A stretch of DNA of 58,853 nt from Alphaproteobacteria bacterium casp-alpha6 (lineage in GTDB: Bacteria > Pseudomonadota > Alphaproteobacteria > Rhodobacterales > Rhodobacteraceae). Below the pieces are notes generated by a model. That model saw nothing but the letters and a program-made list of their open reading frames with translations. It ran no database searches and had not been told where the DNA came from. The position numbers were made by a program, and so were the translations under genes. The number at the start of each line of letters is the position of its first letter. Position 1 is the first letter of the stretch. The stretch spans positions 1 through 58,853 of the forward strand of contig LFER01000044.1 in assembly GCA_001510135.1 (NCBI GenBank). The letters run 5' to 3'. Positions 17,791 to 26,028 of the stretch are shown in pieces.

Positions 17791-18587
17791 CACCCGCGCA
17801 GCATGCCAGCGCCGCGCGCGCCTTGCTTCACGCCGAAGTGGAACGAACTCAAATCGGCCTCTTGTCCCTGCAATATCCGGAAATGGAAATGCGGGACGCA
17901 TATGCAATTCAAAGCGAAATTCTAAATGCAAAACGCGCATCTGGCCGCTCTGTCATTGGATGGAAAATCGGGCTGACGTCCAAAGCGATGCAGTCTGCCC
18001 TTAACATCGACATTCCCGACAGCGGAGTTTTATTTGATGATATGCTGTTTAACCATGACGGTCTTGTGCCCAAAGATCGCTTCATCCAGCCCCGTGTTGA
18101 GGCAGAGATTGCATTTGTGTTCAAATCTCCACTTGGGGGCGCTCATCTGAGCGCTGAGGATGTGATTAACGCGACCGATTACGTGACACCTTCGCTTGAA
18201 ATTCTTGACACGCGCATCGTTCGACAGGATCCGCAAAGCGGCAAGGCGCGCACCGTATTGGACACAATCAGCGACAATGCCGCAAATGCAGGCGTGGTTT
18301 TGGGCGCAGAAAAACATAAAATTTCGTCCCATGACCTACGCTGGGTGGGCGCGATTGTGTCTCGCGATAAAGAGGTTGAGGAAACTGGCCTTGGCGCGGG
18401 GGTCTTGAATGATCCTGTGACGAGCGTGCTTTGGCTGGCACAGCGCATGGCCCAGTACGGACAAAAGATCGAACCGGGACAGATCGTTCTTTCGGGTAGC
18501 TTCATCCGCCCCATTGAATGCCCCTCAGGAAGCCATATCCACGCCGACTTTGGTCCATTCGGTCAGGTCGCTATCTCATTTGAATGA
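17787..18587 (+). CDS. hpaH: 2-oxo-hept-3-ene-1,7-dioate hydratase
   Basis: A 266-residue HpaH/MhpD-family hydratase that adds water to 2-oxo-hept-3-ene-1,7-dioate late in the homoprotocatechuate pathway. It shows the IGWKIGLTSKAMQ segment near residue 55, the PRVEAEIAFVF metal-ligand segment near residue 105, and GSFIRPIEC near the C-terminus. It ends the visible hpa run. The next step (HpaI aldolase), the monooxygenase HpaBC that makes homoprotocatechuate, and an HpaR-type regulator are not in the window. Confidence 0.93.
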   Translation: MTPAQHASAARALLHAEVERTQIGLLSLQYPEMEMRDAYAIQSEILNAKRASGRSVIGWKIGLTSKAMQSALNIDIPDSGVLFDDMLFNHDGLVPKDRFIQPRVEAEIAFVFKSPLGGAHLSAEDVINATDYVTPSLEILDTRIVRQDPQSGKARTVLDTISDNAANAGVVLGAEKHKISSHDLRWVGAIVSRDKEVEETGLGAGVLNDPVTSVLWLAQRMAQYGQKIEPGQIVLSGSFIRPIECPSGSHIHADFGPFGQVAISFE

Positions 18588-18607
18588 GGACAAGGCGCAT
18601 TTTATGT

Positions 18608-18613
18608 TATAAT
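18608..18613 (+). promoter_or_regulatory. candidate -10 element for the MetE-like gene
   Basis: A perfect TATAAT lies in the 62-nt gap between hpaH and the MetE-like gene, about 37 nt before the ATG at 18650. No convincing TTGACA is seen 17 nt upstream. It suggests the next gene can be transcribed independently of hpa. Confidence 0.35.
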
Positions 18614-18649
18614 CTGACCATGTCATTCGTTTAAAGAAAGGCTGGCACA

Positions 18650-19762
18650 ATGACATCCCATATTCCCCCTTTTCGAGCAGACCATGTCGGAAGCCTTTTA
18701 CGCCCCCAACCTGTTGTTGAGGCACGCCACAAATTTTTTGTAGAACATTCGATATCAGCTGAAACGCTTAAAGAGGTGGAAGATACAGCCATCCCGAGCC
18801 TTATCAAAATGCAAGAGGACGCAGGCCTGAGGGTCGTCACAGACGGCGAAACGCGCCGCTCTTTTTGGCATTACGATTTCATGGGAATGCTCGATGGGCT
18901 GACGCTTGAGGAACGCGACGAAGGCGTGCAATTTGCGGGTGTGAAACTACGCCCGATCTTTCCGACGATTACTGGGAAACTTGATTTTCCGGATGATCAT
19001 CCAATGCTTGAGCATTTTAATTTCGTGGCAAACCACACGACCGTAACACCTAAAATCTCTATTCCCGGGCCCACATGTTGCCATTTCCGCACCAGCCCGG
19101 ATGACATCACCCCACCAGAATACAAAGACCATGATGCGCTTTTTGCGGATATCGCTGCGACATATCGCAAGGCAGTGAAGAAATTTTACGAAGTAGGATG
19201 CCGATATTTACAGATGGATGACATCTTTTTCGCCTACCTTTGTGATCCAAAACACCGCGCCGCGAAAGAGGCAGAAGGATACGACGCCGATCAACTTATT
19301 GACCGCTACGCGTGGATGATGCGCGAAGCGATCAAAGAGCGTCCCCAAGATATGGTCATCGGAATGCACATGTGTCGCGGGAATTTTCGCTCAACTCACG
19401 CGGCGGAGGGGTCCTACGACGCCGCAGCAGAAGCGATATTTTCAACAGGTGTTGATATTTTCTTTATGGAATACGATACCGATCGCGCAGGCGGTCTTGA
19501 ACCGCTTAGGTTATTGCCCAAAGGCAAGCAACGTATCATGGCAGGCTTTATCACCACAAAAACTGCCGAGTTAGAAAAAGCGGATTGGCTCAAAGCGAAA
19601 TTCGATGAGGCATCCAAATACGTTGACCTTGATCAATTGGGCATCGCACCGCAATGCGGGTTTGCCTCGACCGAAGAAGGCAACGCCATCACTTACGACG
19701 ACCAACGGCGCAAACTGGATTTGGTGGTTCAAACCGCTCAAGCCATCTGGGGCAGTGTTTAA
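18650..19762 (+). CDS. MetE-like (UROD/MetE superfamily) methyltransferase
   Basis: A 370-residue protein related to the C-terminal catalytic half of cobalamin-independent methionine synthase (PF01717), like YxjG/YxjH. The start FRADHVGSLLRP is typical; HMCRGNF near residue 245 supplies the expected zinc His and Cys, and APQCGFAST near residue 340 supplies the last Cys. It lacks the N-terminal half of MetE, so folate-dependent methionine synthesis is unlikely; such proteins may use other methyl donors. AGAAAGG stands 8 nt before the ATG. It converges on two Rieske oxygenase genes, which fits methylated-compound metabolism. Donor unknown. Confidence 0.82.
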   Translation: MTSHIPPFRADHVGSLLRPQPVVEARHKFFVEHSISAETLKEVEDTAIPSLIKMQEDAGLRVVTDGETRRSFWHYDFMGMLDGLTLEERDEGVQFAGVKLRPIFPTITGKLDFPDDHPMLEHFNFVANHTTVTPKISIPGPTCCHFRTSPDDITPPEYKDHDALFADIAATYRKAVKKFYEVGCRYLQMDDIFFAYLCDPKHRAAKEAEGYDADQLIDRYAWMMREAIKERPQDMVIGMHMCRGNFRSTHAAEGSYDAAAEAIFSTGVDIFFMEYDTDRAGGLEPLRLLPKGKQRIMAGFITTKTAELEKADWLKAKFDEASKYVDLDQLGIAPQCGFASTEEGNAITYDDQRRKLDLVVQTAQAIWGSV

Positions 19763-20021
19763 CCTCTTCCCCAGGCCGTATCGAACTTTACTGAGCTTTG
19801 GTCACAGTCTTCGCTGACCCCACCGAAATTACAGAGCGGGAGGCGTCGGCACTTGCACAGAACGCCAAATATCATCCCAACTTACAGGTGGTGGCAAAAA
19901 GTGCGAAAAATTGAAAACTGTTTTAAACCGCTTTACTCAAGCTTTCACGCCGAACGAGCCGTATTTGAACTTCTGCAAAGGCAAATGGGGTGTGATTTCT
20001 CGACCGCATGCTTGATCAAGC
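19763..20021. other. intergenic gap with a short unassigned frame
   Basis: The gap separates convergent genes. A 38-codon frame from a TTG (19798-19914, plus strand) reads through ADPTEITEREASALAQN with gene-like composition but matches nothing I know. It could be the tail of a lost gene. No terminator is clear. Confidence 0.25.
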
Positions 20022-21176
20022 TTATAAATAGAGGCGATCTTGCCTCGCAAGCCAGTTGAGGAAATCTCTGACGGTGCCTTCGTAATCTGGGCCTGCCAAT
20101 GGGCCACCTGTGGCGTGGCGGGATCCGAGGGCGCTTTGCATCCGTTCCAGTTTTTCCCGATCCTCGCGGTTCACCTCGCTCCAGAGCGCGATGCGGTCTT
20201 TTATGGTTTCACCGTCCAGATCATCGCCATAGACCGACATGGTCCAGCGTACATCGACCCGCCCCGCAGAAACGGGCATCAGGTTCAAGGACACTAGAAG
20301 CGAAGGCGAAATGCTCACCACTTGGCAGGGAAAGACCGCAAAAAGATAGGAGGCGTGTTTTTGCGCCTCACTCAGCCCTTCCGCCCCGCGCCCGCGTGGC
20401 GGGATATGGTCGGGGTAATGGGCGGTGTAACTTGTGTATCCCGGCCCCGATGGACCCTTTTTGCTAAGCTCTGTGGGCGTATACCCATGAAGCGTGATGG
20501 GATGCACGACCGAAAGGTGATAGCCTTCCATAAAGTTCTCGACGAGCGATTTCCAGTTCGTGTTCCAGATTTCCTCAGCACTATGGACCACCCGATAGGC
20601 TGCGGGGTCATAGGGCTGAAGCCCTTCATGCAGACCTGCGAGGTCCTGATCCAGATCGGGGGGTGTTTCAGATAAAGACACATAAATGAACCCAAAACGC
20701 TCTGTACAGGCAAAGCTGGGCAAGGAGCAGTTTTTGGGATCAAAGCCTGCATTTTCCATTCTTGGGGCGCGTTGCAGGGTGCCATTTATGCGATAGGACC
20801 ACGCATGATAGGAACAAACGAAGAGCTTTGTATTGCCGCTGCCTTCTGCCAGAGGCATGCCACGATGGCGACACAGGTTTGACAGGGCCACAATCCCGTT
20901 TTCCGTTCTAACCAGAATAATGGGTTCTTCAAGCAGTCTGAGCGCCCTGTAATCCCCGATATTGGGCAGTTCATCGGCACGACCAACGCAATGCCATCCG
21001 TTCTGTAAGACAGTCTGCTTTTCAAAGGCAAAATACGCTTGATCCACATAATGCCGCCCCTGCAATGCTCGGGGGGACGCGTCTGGCCTTTTTGCAAGGC
21101 CATCCAATGTTTGTCGCATCATAGAGACTGGCGTCGGCACACCTATCTCCGCACCAAAAATATCGCCTTCAGCCAT
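20022..21176 (-). CDS. Rieske non-heme iron oxygenase alpha subunit (second of pair)
   Basis: A 384-residue ring-hydroxylating-type oxygenase large subunit. The Rieske cluster ligands are C102-x-H104 (NLCRHRGMPL) and C121-x2-H124 (VCSYHAWSY). The mononuclear iron site is in ENFMEGYHLSVVHP, with the usual two histidines. The C-terminal half is the SRPBCC-type catalytic domain. It would need a ferredoxin reductase, which is not next door. Members act on aromatics or on N-methyl groups of quaternary amines such as betaines, stachydrine and carnitine. It overlaps the upstream Rieske gene by 8 nt, so both are one transcript. Confidence 0.87.
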   Translation of the reverse strand: MAEGDIFGAEIGVPTPVSMMRQTLDGLAKRPDASPRALQGRHYVDQAYFAFEKQTVLQNGWHCVGRADELPNIGDYRALRLLEEPIILVRTENGIVALSNLCRHRGMPLAEGSGNTKLFVCSYHAWSYRINGTLQRAPRMENAGFDPKNCSLPSFACTERFGFIYVSLSETPPDLDQDLAGLHEGLQPYDPAAYRVVHSAEEIWNTNWKSLVENFMEGYHLSVVHPITLHGYTPTELSKKGPSGPGYTSYTAHYPDHIPPRGRGAEGLSEAQKHASYLFAVFPCQVVSISPSLLVSLNLMPVSAGRVDVRWTMSVYGDDLDGETIKDRIALWSEVNREDREKLERMQSALGSRHATGGPLAGPDYEGTVRDFLNWLARQDRLYL

Positions 21177-22293
21177 GGCGGTTCACCTTGCCGTTCAAAT
21201 ATTGCGCAAAATCATAATTGGGTCGTTCCAGATGGGACAAATGGCCCGGCTCTGCCGCCTGTGAACTGAGGCCACGGTAGACTTTTTCGGTGCACCCGCG
21301 GTCCTCTACATTTACCTCATCAAGAAGGGTTTTGAGTTGGCGGAAATTGTCCTGTGCATCGGCGTCATCCACGTAATCCCGCGACATCCCCCCGCCAAAT
21401 CCAATGCGTACCTGACCCACCCCATGAGGATGCAGGGAGAGATACCAGAAATACCCCGGTGTCAGCGTGATTAGAAGGCTTGGATAGATTGCCAGAAGGT
21501 AGGTCATCCGACGGCGTTCGCCTTTCAGGACGGTATTATCGGGATGGGCAAGCGCAATGCGCAGCGTATCGTCTTTTAGGATCGTGTGATAATTAAAGGC
21601 CGCTTCGCCGGGCGGGCAGACCATTTCTTCAAGTTTCGATAGCCCGCCTATGGTGCCCGCATGGCAGACAGGCAAATGATAGCTTTCCATGAAATTTTCA
21701 GCGAGAACTTTCCAATTCGTGTCCCAAATATGGGTTTCATAAAAGGTCTCAACATAGTCCGCCATGTTGTAATCACCGATATGCGCCTCAACGCCAGCCA
21801 AATCTTGGGCGACGGGGTTGGCGTCAGGATTGAGCGTCACAAAGACCCAGCCAAGCCATTCTTCGCAGCGAATGCTTGGAAGCATATAGTCACCTTTGCA
21901 AAAGCCCGCGTTCTGCGTCATTGCCGGTGCACCGCGCAGACTGCCATCAAGATTATAGGTCCAGGCATGATAGGGGCAGACAATCGAAGACGTGGTTCCG
22001 CGTCCTTCCAGAAGCGTTGACATGCGGTGACGGCAGACATTGGACATCGCCCTTATATCACCCGCACGATCCCTAAGTACGATGATGGGCTGATCAGCCA
22101 AATCCAGTGTTACATAATCCCCCGAATTAGCGAGAGCAGAGGCGCGCCCCACGCAAAACCAATCTTTTTTAAAGATATGTTCCAGTTCGGCCTTTAGGAA
22201 CGCCTCGGATGTGTAGACAGAGGGCGGCATTGCGCGCGCCTGTTCAAACGGCAAGGAGACATTTTGGTAAAGTTCCTCTATCGCGTCCTTCAT
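21169..22293 (-). CDS. Rieske non-heme iron oxygenase alpha subunit (first of pair)
   Basis: A 374-residue paralogue of the following gene. Rieske ligands are in NVCRHRMSTL and VCPYHAWTY, and the catalytic iron histidines in ENFMESYHLPVCH. Architecture and length match the oxygenases that hydroxylate aromatic rings or demethylate quaternary amines. Neither gene has a beta subunit neighbour, so alpha-only trimers are likely. The tandem, overlapping arrangement suggests two oxygenases acting on related substrates or successive demethylations. The adjacent MetE-like methyltransferase gene makes methyl metabolism more likely than aromatic degradation, but this is inference. Confidence 0.87.
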   Translation of the reverse strand: MKDAIEELYQNVSLPFEQARAMPPSVYTSEAFLKAELEHIFKKDWFCVGRASALANSGDYVTLDLADQPIIVLRDRAGDIRAMSNVCRHRMSTLLEGRGTTSSIVCPYHAWTYNLDGSLRGAPAMTQNAGFCKGDYMLPSIRCEEWLGWVFVTLNPDANPVAQDLAGVEAHIGDYNMADYVETFYETHIWDTNWKVLAENFMESYHLPVCHAGTIGGLSKLEEMVCPPGEAAFNYHTILKDDTLRIALAHPDNTVLKGERRRMTYLLAIYPSLLITLTPGYFWYLSLHPHGVGQVRIGFGGGMSRDYVDDADAQDNFRQLKTLLDEVNVEDRGCTEKVYRGLSSQAAEPGHLSHLERPNYDFAQYLNGKVNRHG

Positions 22294-22631
22294 CCTAAAA
22301 CACCCTCGTTGCCCAAAACTGTTGACTATGCCGGCCCTGCGCCAAGAGTATTACTCAATACGCTAGCAAGACTAGGCAATTTTGCCCAAGGCCGGATGCA
22401 GTAAACCGCCTGTTTGCGACATTCCTTTGGGTCAAAAACGCTCCCTAAAATATCAAGTGATGGCTTTACAAGTGAAGTGTTCAGAGAAGTTTGGACGGAA
22501 CGGGTTTTAAGGCACCACTGGCAAAGTAGGTTCATAAACAGAATTCAGGGGAGGCGCACCTTATGACTGAATGTACTTAATGACTGAATGGACTTATTCG
22601 CGTCAATGAGATTTTGCGCAGATCAGGAAAC
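22294..22631. other. intergenic gap upstream of the Rieske pair
   Basis: No gene is seen. The gap must carry the promoter of the Rieske pair, transcribed leftward, but no strong sigma-70 match stands out. It also holds the 17-nt tandem repeat at 22564-22597 just beyond the end of the first flagellin remnant. Confidence 0.4.
22564..22597. repeat. two tandem copies of a 17-nt unit
   Basis: TGACTGAATGTACTTAA is followed directly by TGACTGAATGGACTTAT, 15 of 17 bases identical. It lies about 35 nt beyond the 3' end of the first flagellin pseudogene. Probably slipped-strand duplication. Confidence 0.6.
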
Positions 22632-23503
22632 TTAGCCCTGCAGAAGCGATAAAACATTTTGTTTAGAAGCATTGGCCTGAGCCAACATCGCAGTTCCGGC
22701 CTGCATAAGAATTTGCTGTTTTGCGAGATTGGTAGTCTCTGCCGCAAAATCTGCGTCCCTTATGCGCCCCCTTGCCATTGCAAGGTTGGTCGAAATATTT
22801 GTCAAATTGTTTATCGTATGACCAAGTCTGTTGTACAATGAACCCAGATCCGCCCGATCCTCGCTAAGTCCACCAAGTGAGTCATCTATAAAATCAATCA
22901 TATCCGGGATCAGAGACGGGGAATCCGCCGCGCTGAAAGCCCGCACAGCGTCAGGAATGGCGTCGCCGCCATATTTATAGATATTTATTGAAAGCGAATT
23001 CGCGGTGCCAGCACCGCCACCCACCAAAAAAGTGAAAGTATTGAAATCATACTCCGTGCCATCGTCACCTGTTTCAGAGCCATCAACACCTGTAAAAAGC
23101 GCCTGACCCGCCCATGTCGTAGAGGCGCCGATGCGATCTATCTCTGCCAAAAGGCTGTCTGCCTCTTCTTGCAGACTTTCGCGGTCCGAATAGCTGTTTG
23201 TGTCATTCGCCGCCTGCACAAGAATTTCACGCAATCGCTGCCCGATATTTTCTATTTCGATCAATGCACCTTCGGCTGTATCGACAAGCGATTGGGCGGC
23301 CAACGCATTTTGCACAGCTTGGTTTATGCCTCGGACTTCCGCATTTAGTCGCGATGAATGGAAATACCCGCCGCATCATTTGCAGCACTAAAGGTGCGCG
23401 CGCCCGTGGAAAGACGGCTCATCGACGTATTATGACTTACCTGCGCCGCCGCTATCGCAGCGGAGGCATGCAACGCAGCCGAATTTGTGCCAATAGTGAG
23501 CAC
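22632..23503 (-). pseudogene. flagellin, frameshifted
   Basis: The minus strand encodes a flagellin in two frames. From a GTG at 23503 (AGAGG 8 nt ahead) the N-terminal D0/D1 part reads MLTIGTNSAALHASAAI... to LSTGAR...NDAAGISI, then shifts. The other frame continues SRLNAEVRGINQAVQNALAA through the variable middle to the C-terminal D0 helix ending MLAQANASKQNVLSLLQG. The break is one missing base between 23356 and 23357; restoring a C on the plus strand (G on the coding strand) turns ATT-CA-TCG into ATT-GCA-TCG and rejoins the frames as GISIASRLN. Both terminal polymerisation domains are otherwise intact, so the lesion looks recent, or is a sequencing error. An adjacent flagellin is broken differently. 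Confidence 0.88.
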
Positions 23504-23776
23504 TGAATTCACCTCTTACTTCCTTGATCTGAAGAACGGTCACAAAAAAAATAATTTAGCTATTTTCTTGTTTTTTATCCGCTATCCAAAGGCCAATTGC
23601 GTCAAATGCAAACAAATTTTGCGAAAAATAGTCTGGTGTCGACCCTGCGTCTTTTCACAGTGCATGGCAATGGCAGACCAGTCAGACCGTTATATCAAGA
23701 CCAACAACTTGCGATGGGATGTGAAGCTGATTTTTACGGAATTAAATCTTTAAAGAAAAGGCTTTCGACCGTACTA

Positions 23777-24658
23777 TCATGCTTGCAAAAGTGCCAAAAC
23801 GCTGCTTTTTGAAGCATTGGCCTGAGCAAGCATCGCTGTGCCAGCGTGGACCATGATCTGTTGTTTTGTCAAATTTGTTGTTTAAAGAGCAAAGTCCGCA
23901 TCATTTATTTTACTTTGCGAAACTGCCAAATTCATCGATTGATTTGCAAGGTTACTGACAACGTGATCCATAGCATTTGATAAGGAGCCATAAGCGGACC
24001 TAGATATTCGTAAAGTCTGAAGAGCCCAATCAATACGATTTTCAATCCACCAATCTAGACTGCCAGTTAATGGATTAGAAAGGTCCAAAAGTCTCGTATT
24101 ATGTCCCAGAATAGCGACATGCATTTCATATACAGGCACAACTATTGCGTGATTCGAAGATCCGCCTGTTCCAAGTTGAAAAGAATACATGTTTCTCCGA
24201 TAGGGCTCGCCATTCAAAGTCACTCCTACGACTTCGTCTTCACCAACAAGCGGGTATTCGCCAGCATAACTGGTGCTTTTTCCTATTTTATCAAATTCCG
24301 CCAAATAACCGTCGTATTCTGCCTGCATAAGCTTGCGATCAGTGTCTGAATACGTATCGCTTTTCGCTTGAATTAGAAGTTCGCGGGCACCTTGCATAGT
24401 TTCTTCCATTGCTGCGTATGCAGTATCTATAACATCCAAAAATGCGATCACATCTAAAGCGTTTCGAATGGATTGGTTCATTCCGCGAATTTCGGACTGC
24501 AGGTGAGATGAAATGGAAACACCTGCCACATCATCACGCGCGGAATTAATCCGCACGCCGGTAGACAAGCGTTCTATAGACTTCTCAGCGGTTGCCTGTG
24601 CCGACGTTTCTGAAGCGGCAGAAAACAACGGGAATTGATTGCTATTTACTGTTAGCAT
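23777..24658 (-). pseudogene. flagellin, interrupted by a nonsense codon
   Basis: From the ATG at 24658 (MLTVNSNQF...) the frame gives an N-terminal flagellin domain (IERLSTGVRINSARDD, SEIRGMNQSIRNALD), a short middle, and the C-terminal approach NLAVSQSKINDADFAL, then TAA at 23884-23882. In the same frame the message continues TTNLTKQQIMVHAGTAMLAQ and ends ...SSVLALLQA-TGA at 23777. The intact paralogue has DADFAAETTNLAKQQ here, so TAA replaces GAA (Glu) by one substitution. Without these 34 residues the C-terminal D0 helix needed for polymerisation and export is lost. N- and C-terminal regions are paralogous to the neighbouring flagellin. Confidence 0.87.
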
Positions 24659-24904
24659 CAACCCTTTCCTACAAAAATTCTGTTACATAAACGGCAAAAA
24701 ACAGACAAGTTTAGGATTTTGTTCATTTATGAAATTTTATTCTGCAGAACGATACGGGATCGCTCTTTTGCCGTGCAAGCTACGGCGTCCTCAGCAAGAC
24801 TTCAGCGGTCTCAAGACTTAAGAAACATACACATGAGGCAGATAGGTGTTTTGCCTGTTTTTGGAACGCGCCACAAAATGTGCTCAATCGGCAAAATTTA
24901 ATCC

Positions 24905-25909
24905 TTATTTATCCTTTGTAATGTTGGTTAAAACATCCACACCCTGTTGTTTCCAAAAATGCAAAAGATCAATAAAAATCCAGTTTTCTGCCAATTTATC
25001 TCCTGCACGGCGGTAAATATCGATCACACGAAATTCACCAACTTTCCCAGTGGCAGGCATGCCCATGAATTCTCCGCTTAAGCGCGCGGTAAAGTTTGGC
25101 CACCCGAAAAATCCGCCATAATGACCTTCTGCCAATCGGCATATGTGATTTGTTTTGGAACGGTCGCTGAAAGCACCACGAAATGGCCCAGAATGTTGTT
25201 GTGCATATCGGGCGATCGTATAGGTGGAACCAATGCCGGCTGGTCCCCACCAAAGCATGTCTTCACACCAAGTGAGCCGCAATTCATCTTCTAGGCTCAA
25301 TCCACTGTTCCATTGGCCTAAATCGGTAATCATAGCGTTGATGGTATTGAGGGTTTTCTGACCCTCTTCGGGCACCTGCGTACCAAACAACAAGCCCCCA
25401 TGGGTCGCCGGCCCCGGCTGGACAAGATGCGCTGCGGTTTGAGTGGGAAACGGATGTAAACCTGCCTGCATCATAAGGTGAGGTATATCAAAATACATCG
25501 CTGTTTCGGCAATCTTGCCACCCTCGATGCGATTAAACTCGCAATATCGTAAAAACGCCAGCTTACCCGTGGGCGCAATGCCAAGCCAAGGCGCATCAAA
25601 AAGCCCCATCAAATGCCCCATGGATACGACCCAAACATCTTTGTCTGACGCCAAAGAATTTGAGCCAGCAATGAAAATGTCCATCCGTCTCTGGACTGGC
25701 TGAAAGGACGCTTTGAAAGGACGCCAAAACGCCTCTGCTACCGATGCGGCTCCATGTTTTTCATCAAACGGGTGAAACCCCCGCCAAAGGTAATTCTCGC
25801 TCACATGCGCTGCGATAACATCTACCAAAGCCTCATTTGGTGCCGACTCAAGTGCTTCATAATAAGTGAGCACTACTTTTTTTTCTTCTTGAAATTCAGA
25901 GGTTAGCAT
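24905..25909 (-). CDS. tandem SnoaL-like (NTF2 fold) protein
   Basis: A 334-residue cytoplasmic protein made of two SnoaL-like/ester-cyclase NTF2 modules (about 10-150 and 185-325). Each has the cone-shaped-pocket hallmarks: LWRGFHPFDE and RYCEFNRIEGGKIAE in the first, LWWGPAGIG and FRVIDIYRRAGDKLAENW in the second. Such proteins are isomerases, cyclases or hydrolases; no catalytic assignment is possible. I start at MLTSEFQ (25909). An upstream extension to 25996 would run over a LacI-type operator. It is divergent from the ABC importer, and one of two matching operators lies 27 nt before its ATG, so it very likely belongs to the same regulon. Confidence 0.82.
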   Translation of the reverse strand: MLTSEFQEEKKVVLTYYEALESAPNEALVDVIAAHVSENYLWRGFHPFDEKHGAASVAEAFWRPFKASFQPVQRRMDIFIAGSNSLASDKDVWVVSMGHLMGLFDAPWLGIAPTGKLAFLRYCEFNRIEGGKIAETAMYFDIPHLMMQAGLHPFPTQTAAHLVQPGPATHGGLLFGTQVPEEGQKTLNTINAMITDLGQWNSGLSLEDELRLTWCEDMLWWGPAGIGSTYTIARYAQQHSGPFRGAFSDRSKTNHICRLAEGHYGGFFGWPNFTARLSGEFMGMPATGKVGEFRVIDIYRRAGDKLAENWIFIDLLHFWKQQGVDVLTNITKDK

Positions 25910-25935
25910 TAAGTTTCCACGATTTTTTAAGATTT

Positions 25936-25951
25936 TTGCATGCGTGTGCAA
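25936..25951. promoter_or_regulatory. LacI-family operator O1
   Basis: TTGCATGCGTGTGCAA has the LacI/GalR-type dyad TTGCA-N6-TGCAA with a central CG. It lies 27 nt upstream of the SnoaL-like gene. Its partner O2 has the same TTGCA, central CG and TGCAA. Centres are 55 nt apart. The LacI gene at the end of the ABC operon is the obvious regulator. Confidence 0.72.
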
Positions 25952-25990
25952 AAAAACCATTGCACAGATACTGTCGCAGTGTTTAGCATA

Positions 25991-26006
25991 TTGCAAGCGT
26001 ATGCAA
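25991..26006. promoter_or_regulatory. LacI-family operator O2
   Basis: TTGCAAGCGTATGCAA repeats the TTGCA-N2-CG-N2-TGCAA pattern of O1. It lies 23 nt before the ATPase gene of the ABC importer. Two operators in one divergent gap, one per promoter, suggest joint repression, perhaps with looping. Confidence 0.72.
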
Positions 26007-26028
26007 GGGATTCATAAGGTGAAAAGCA

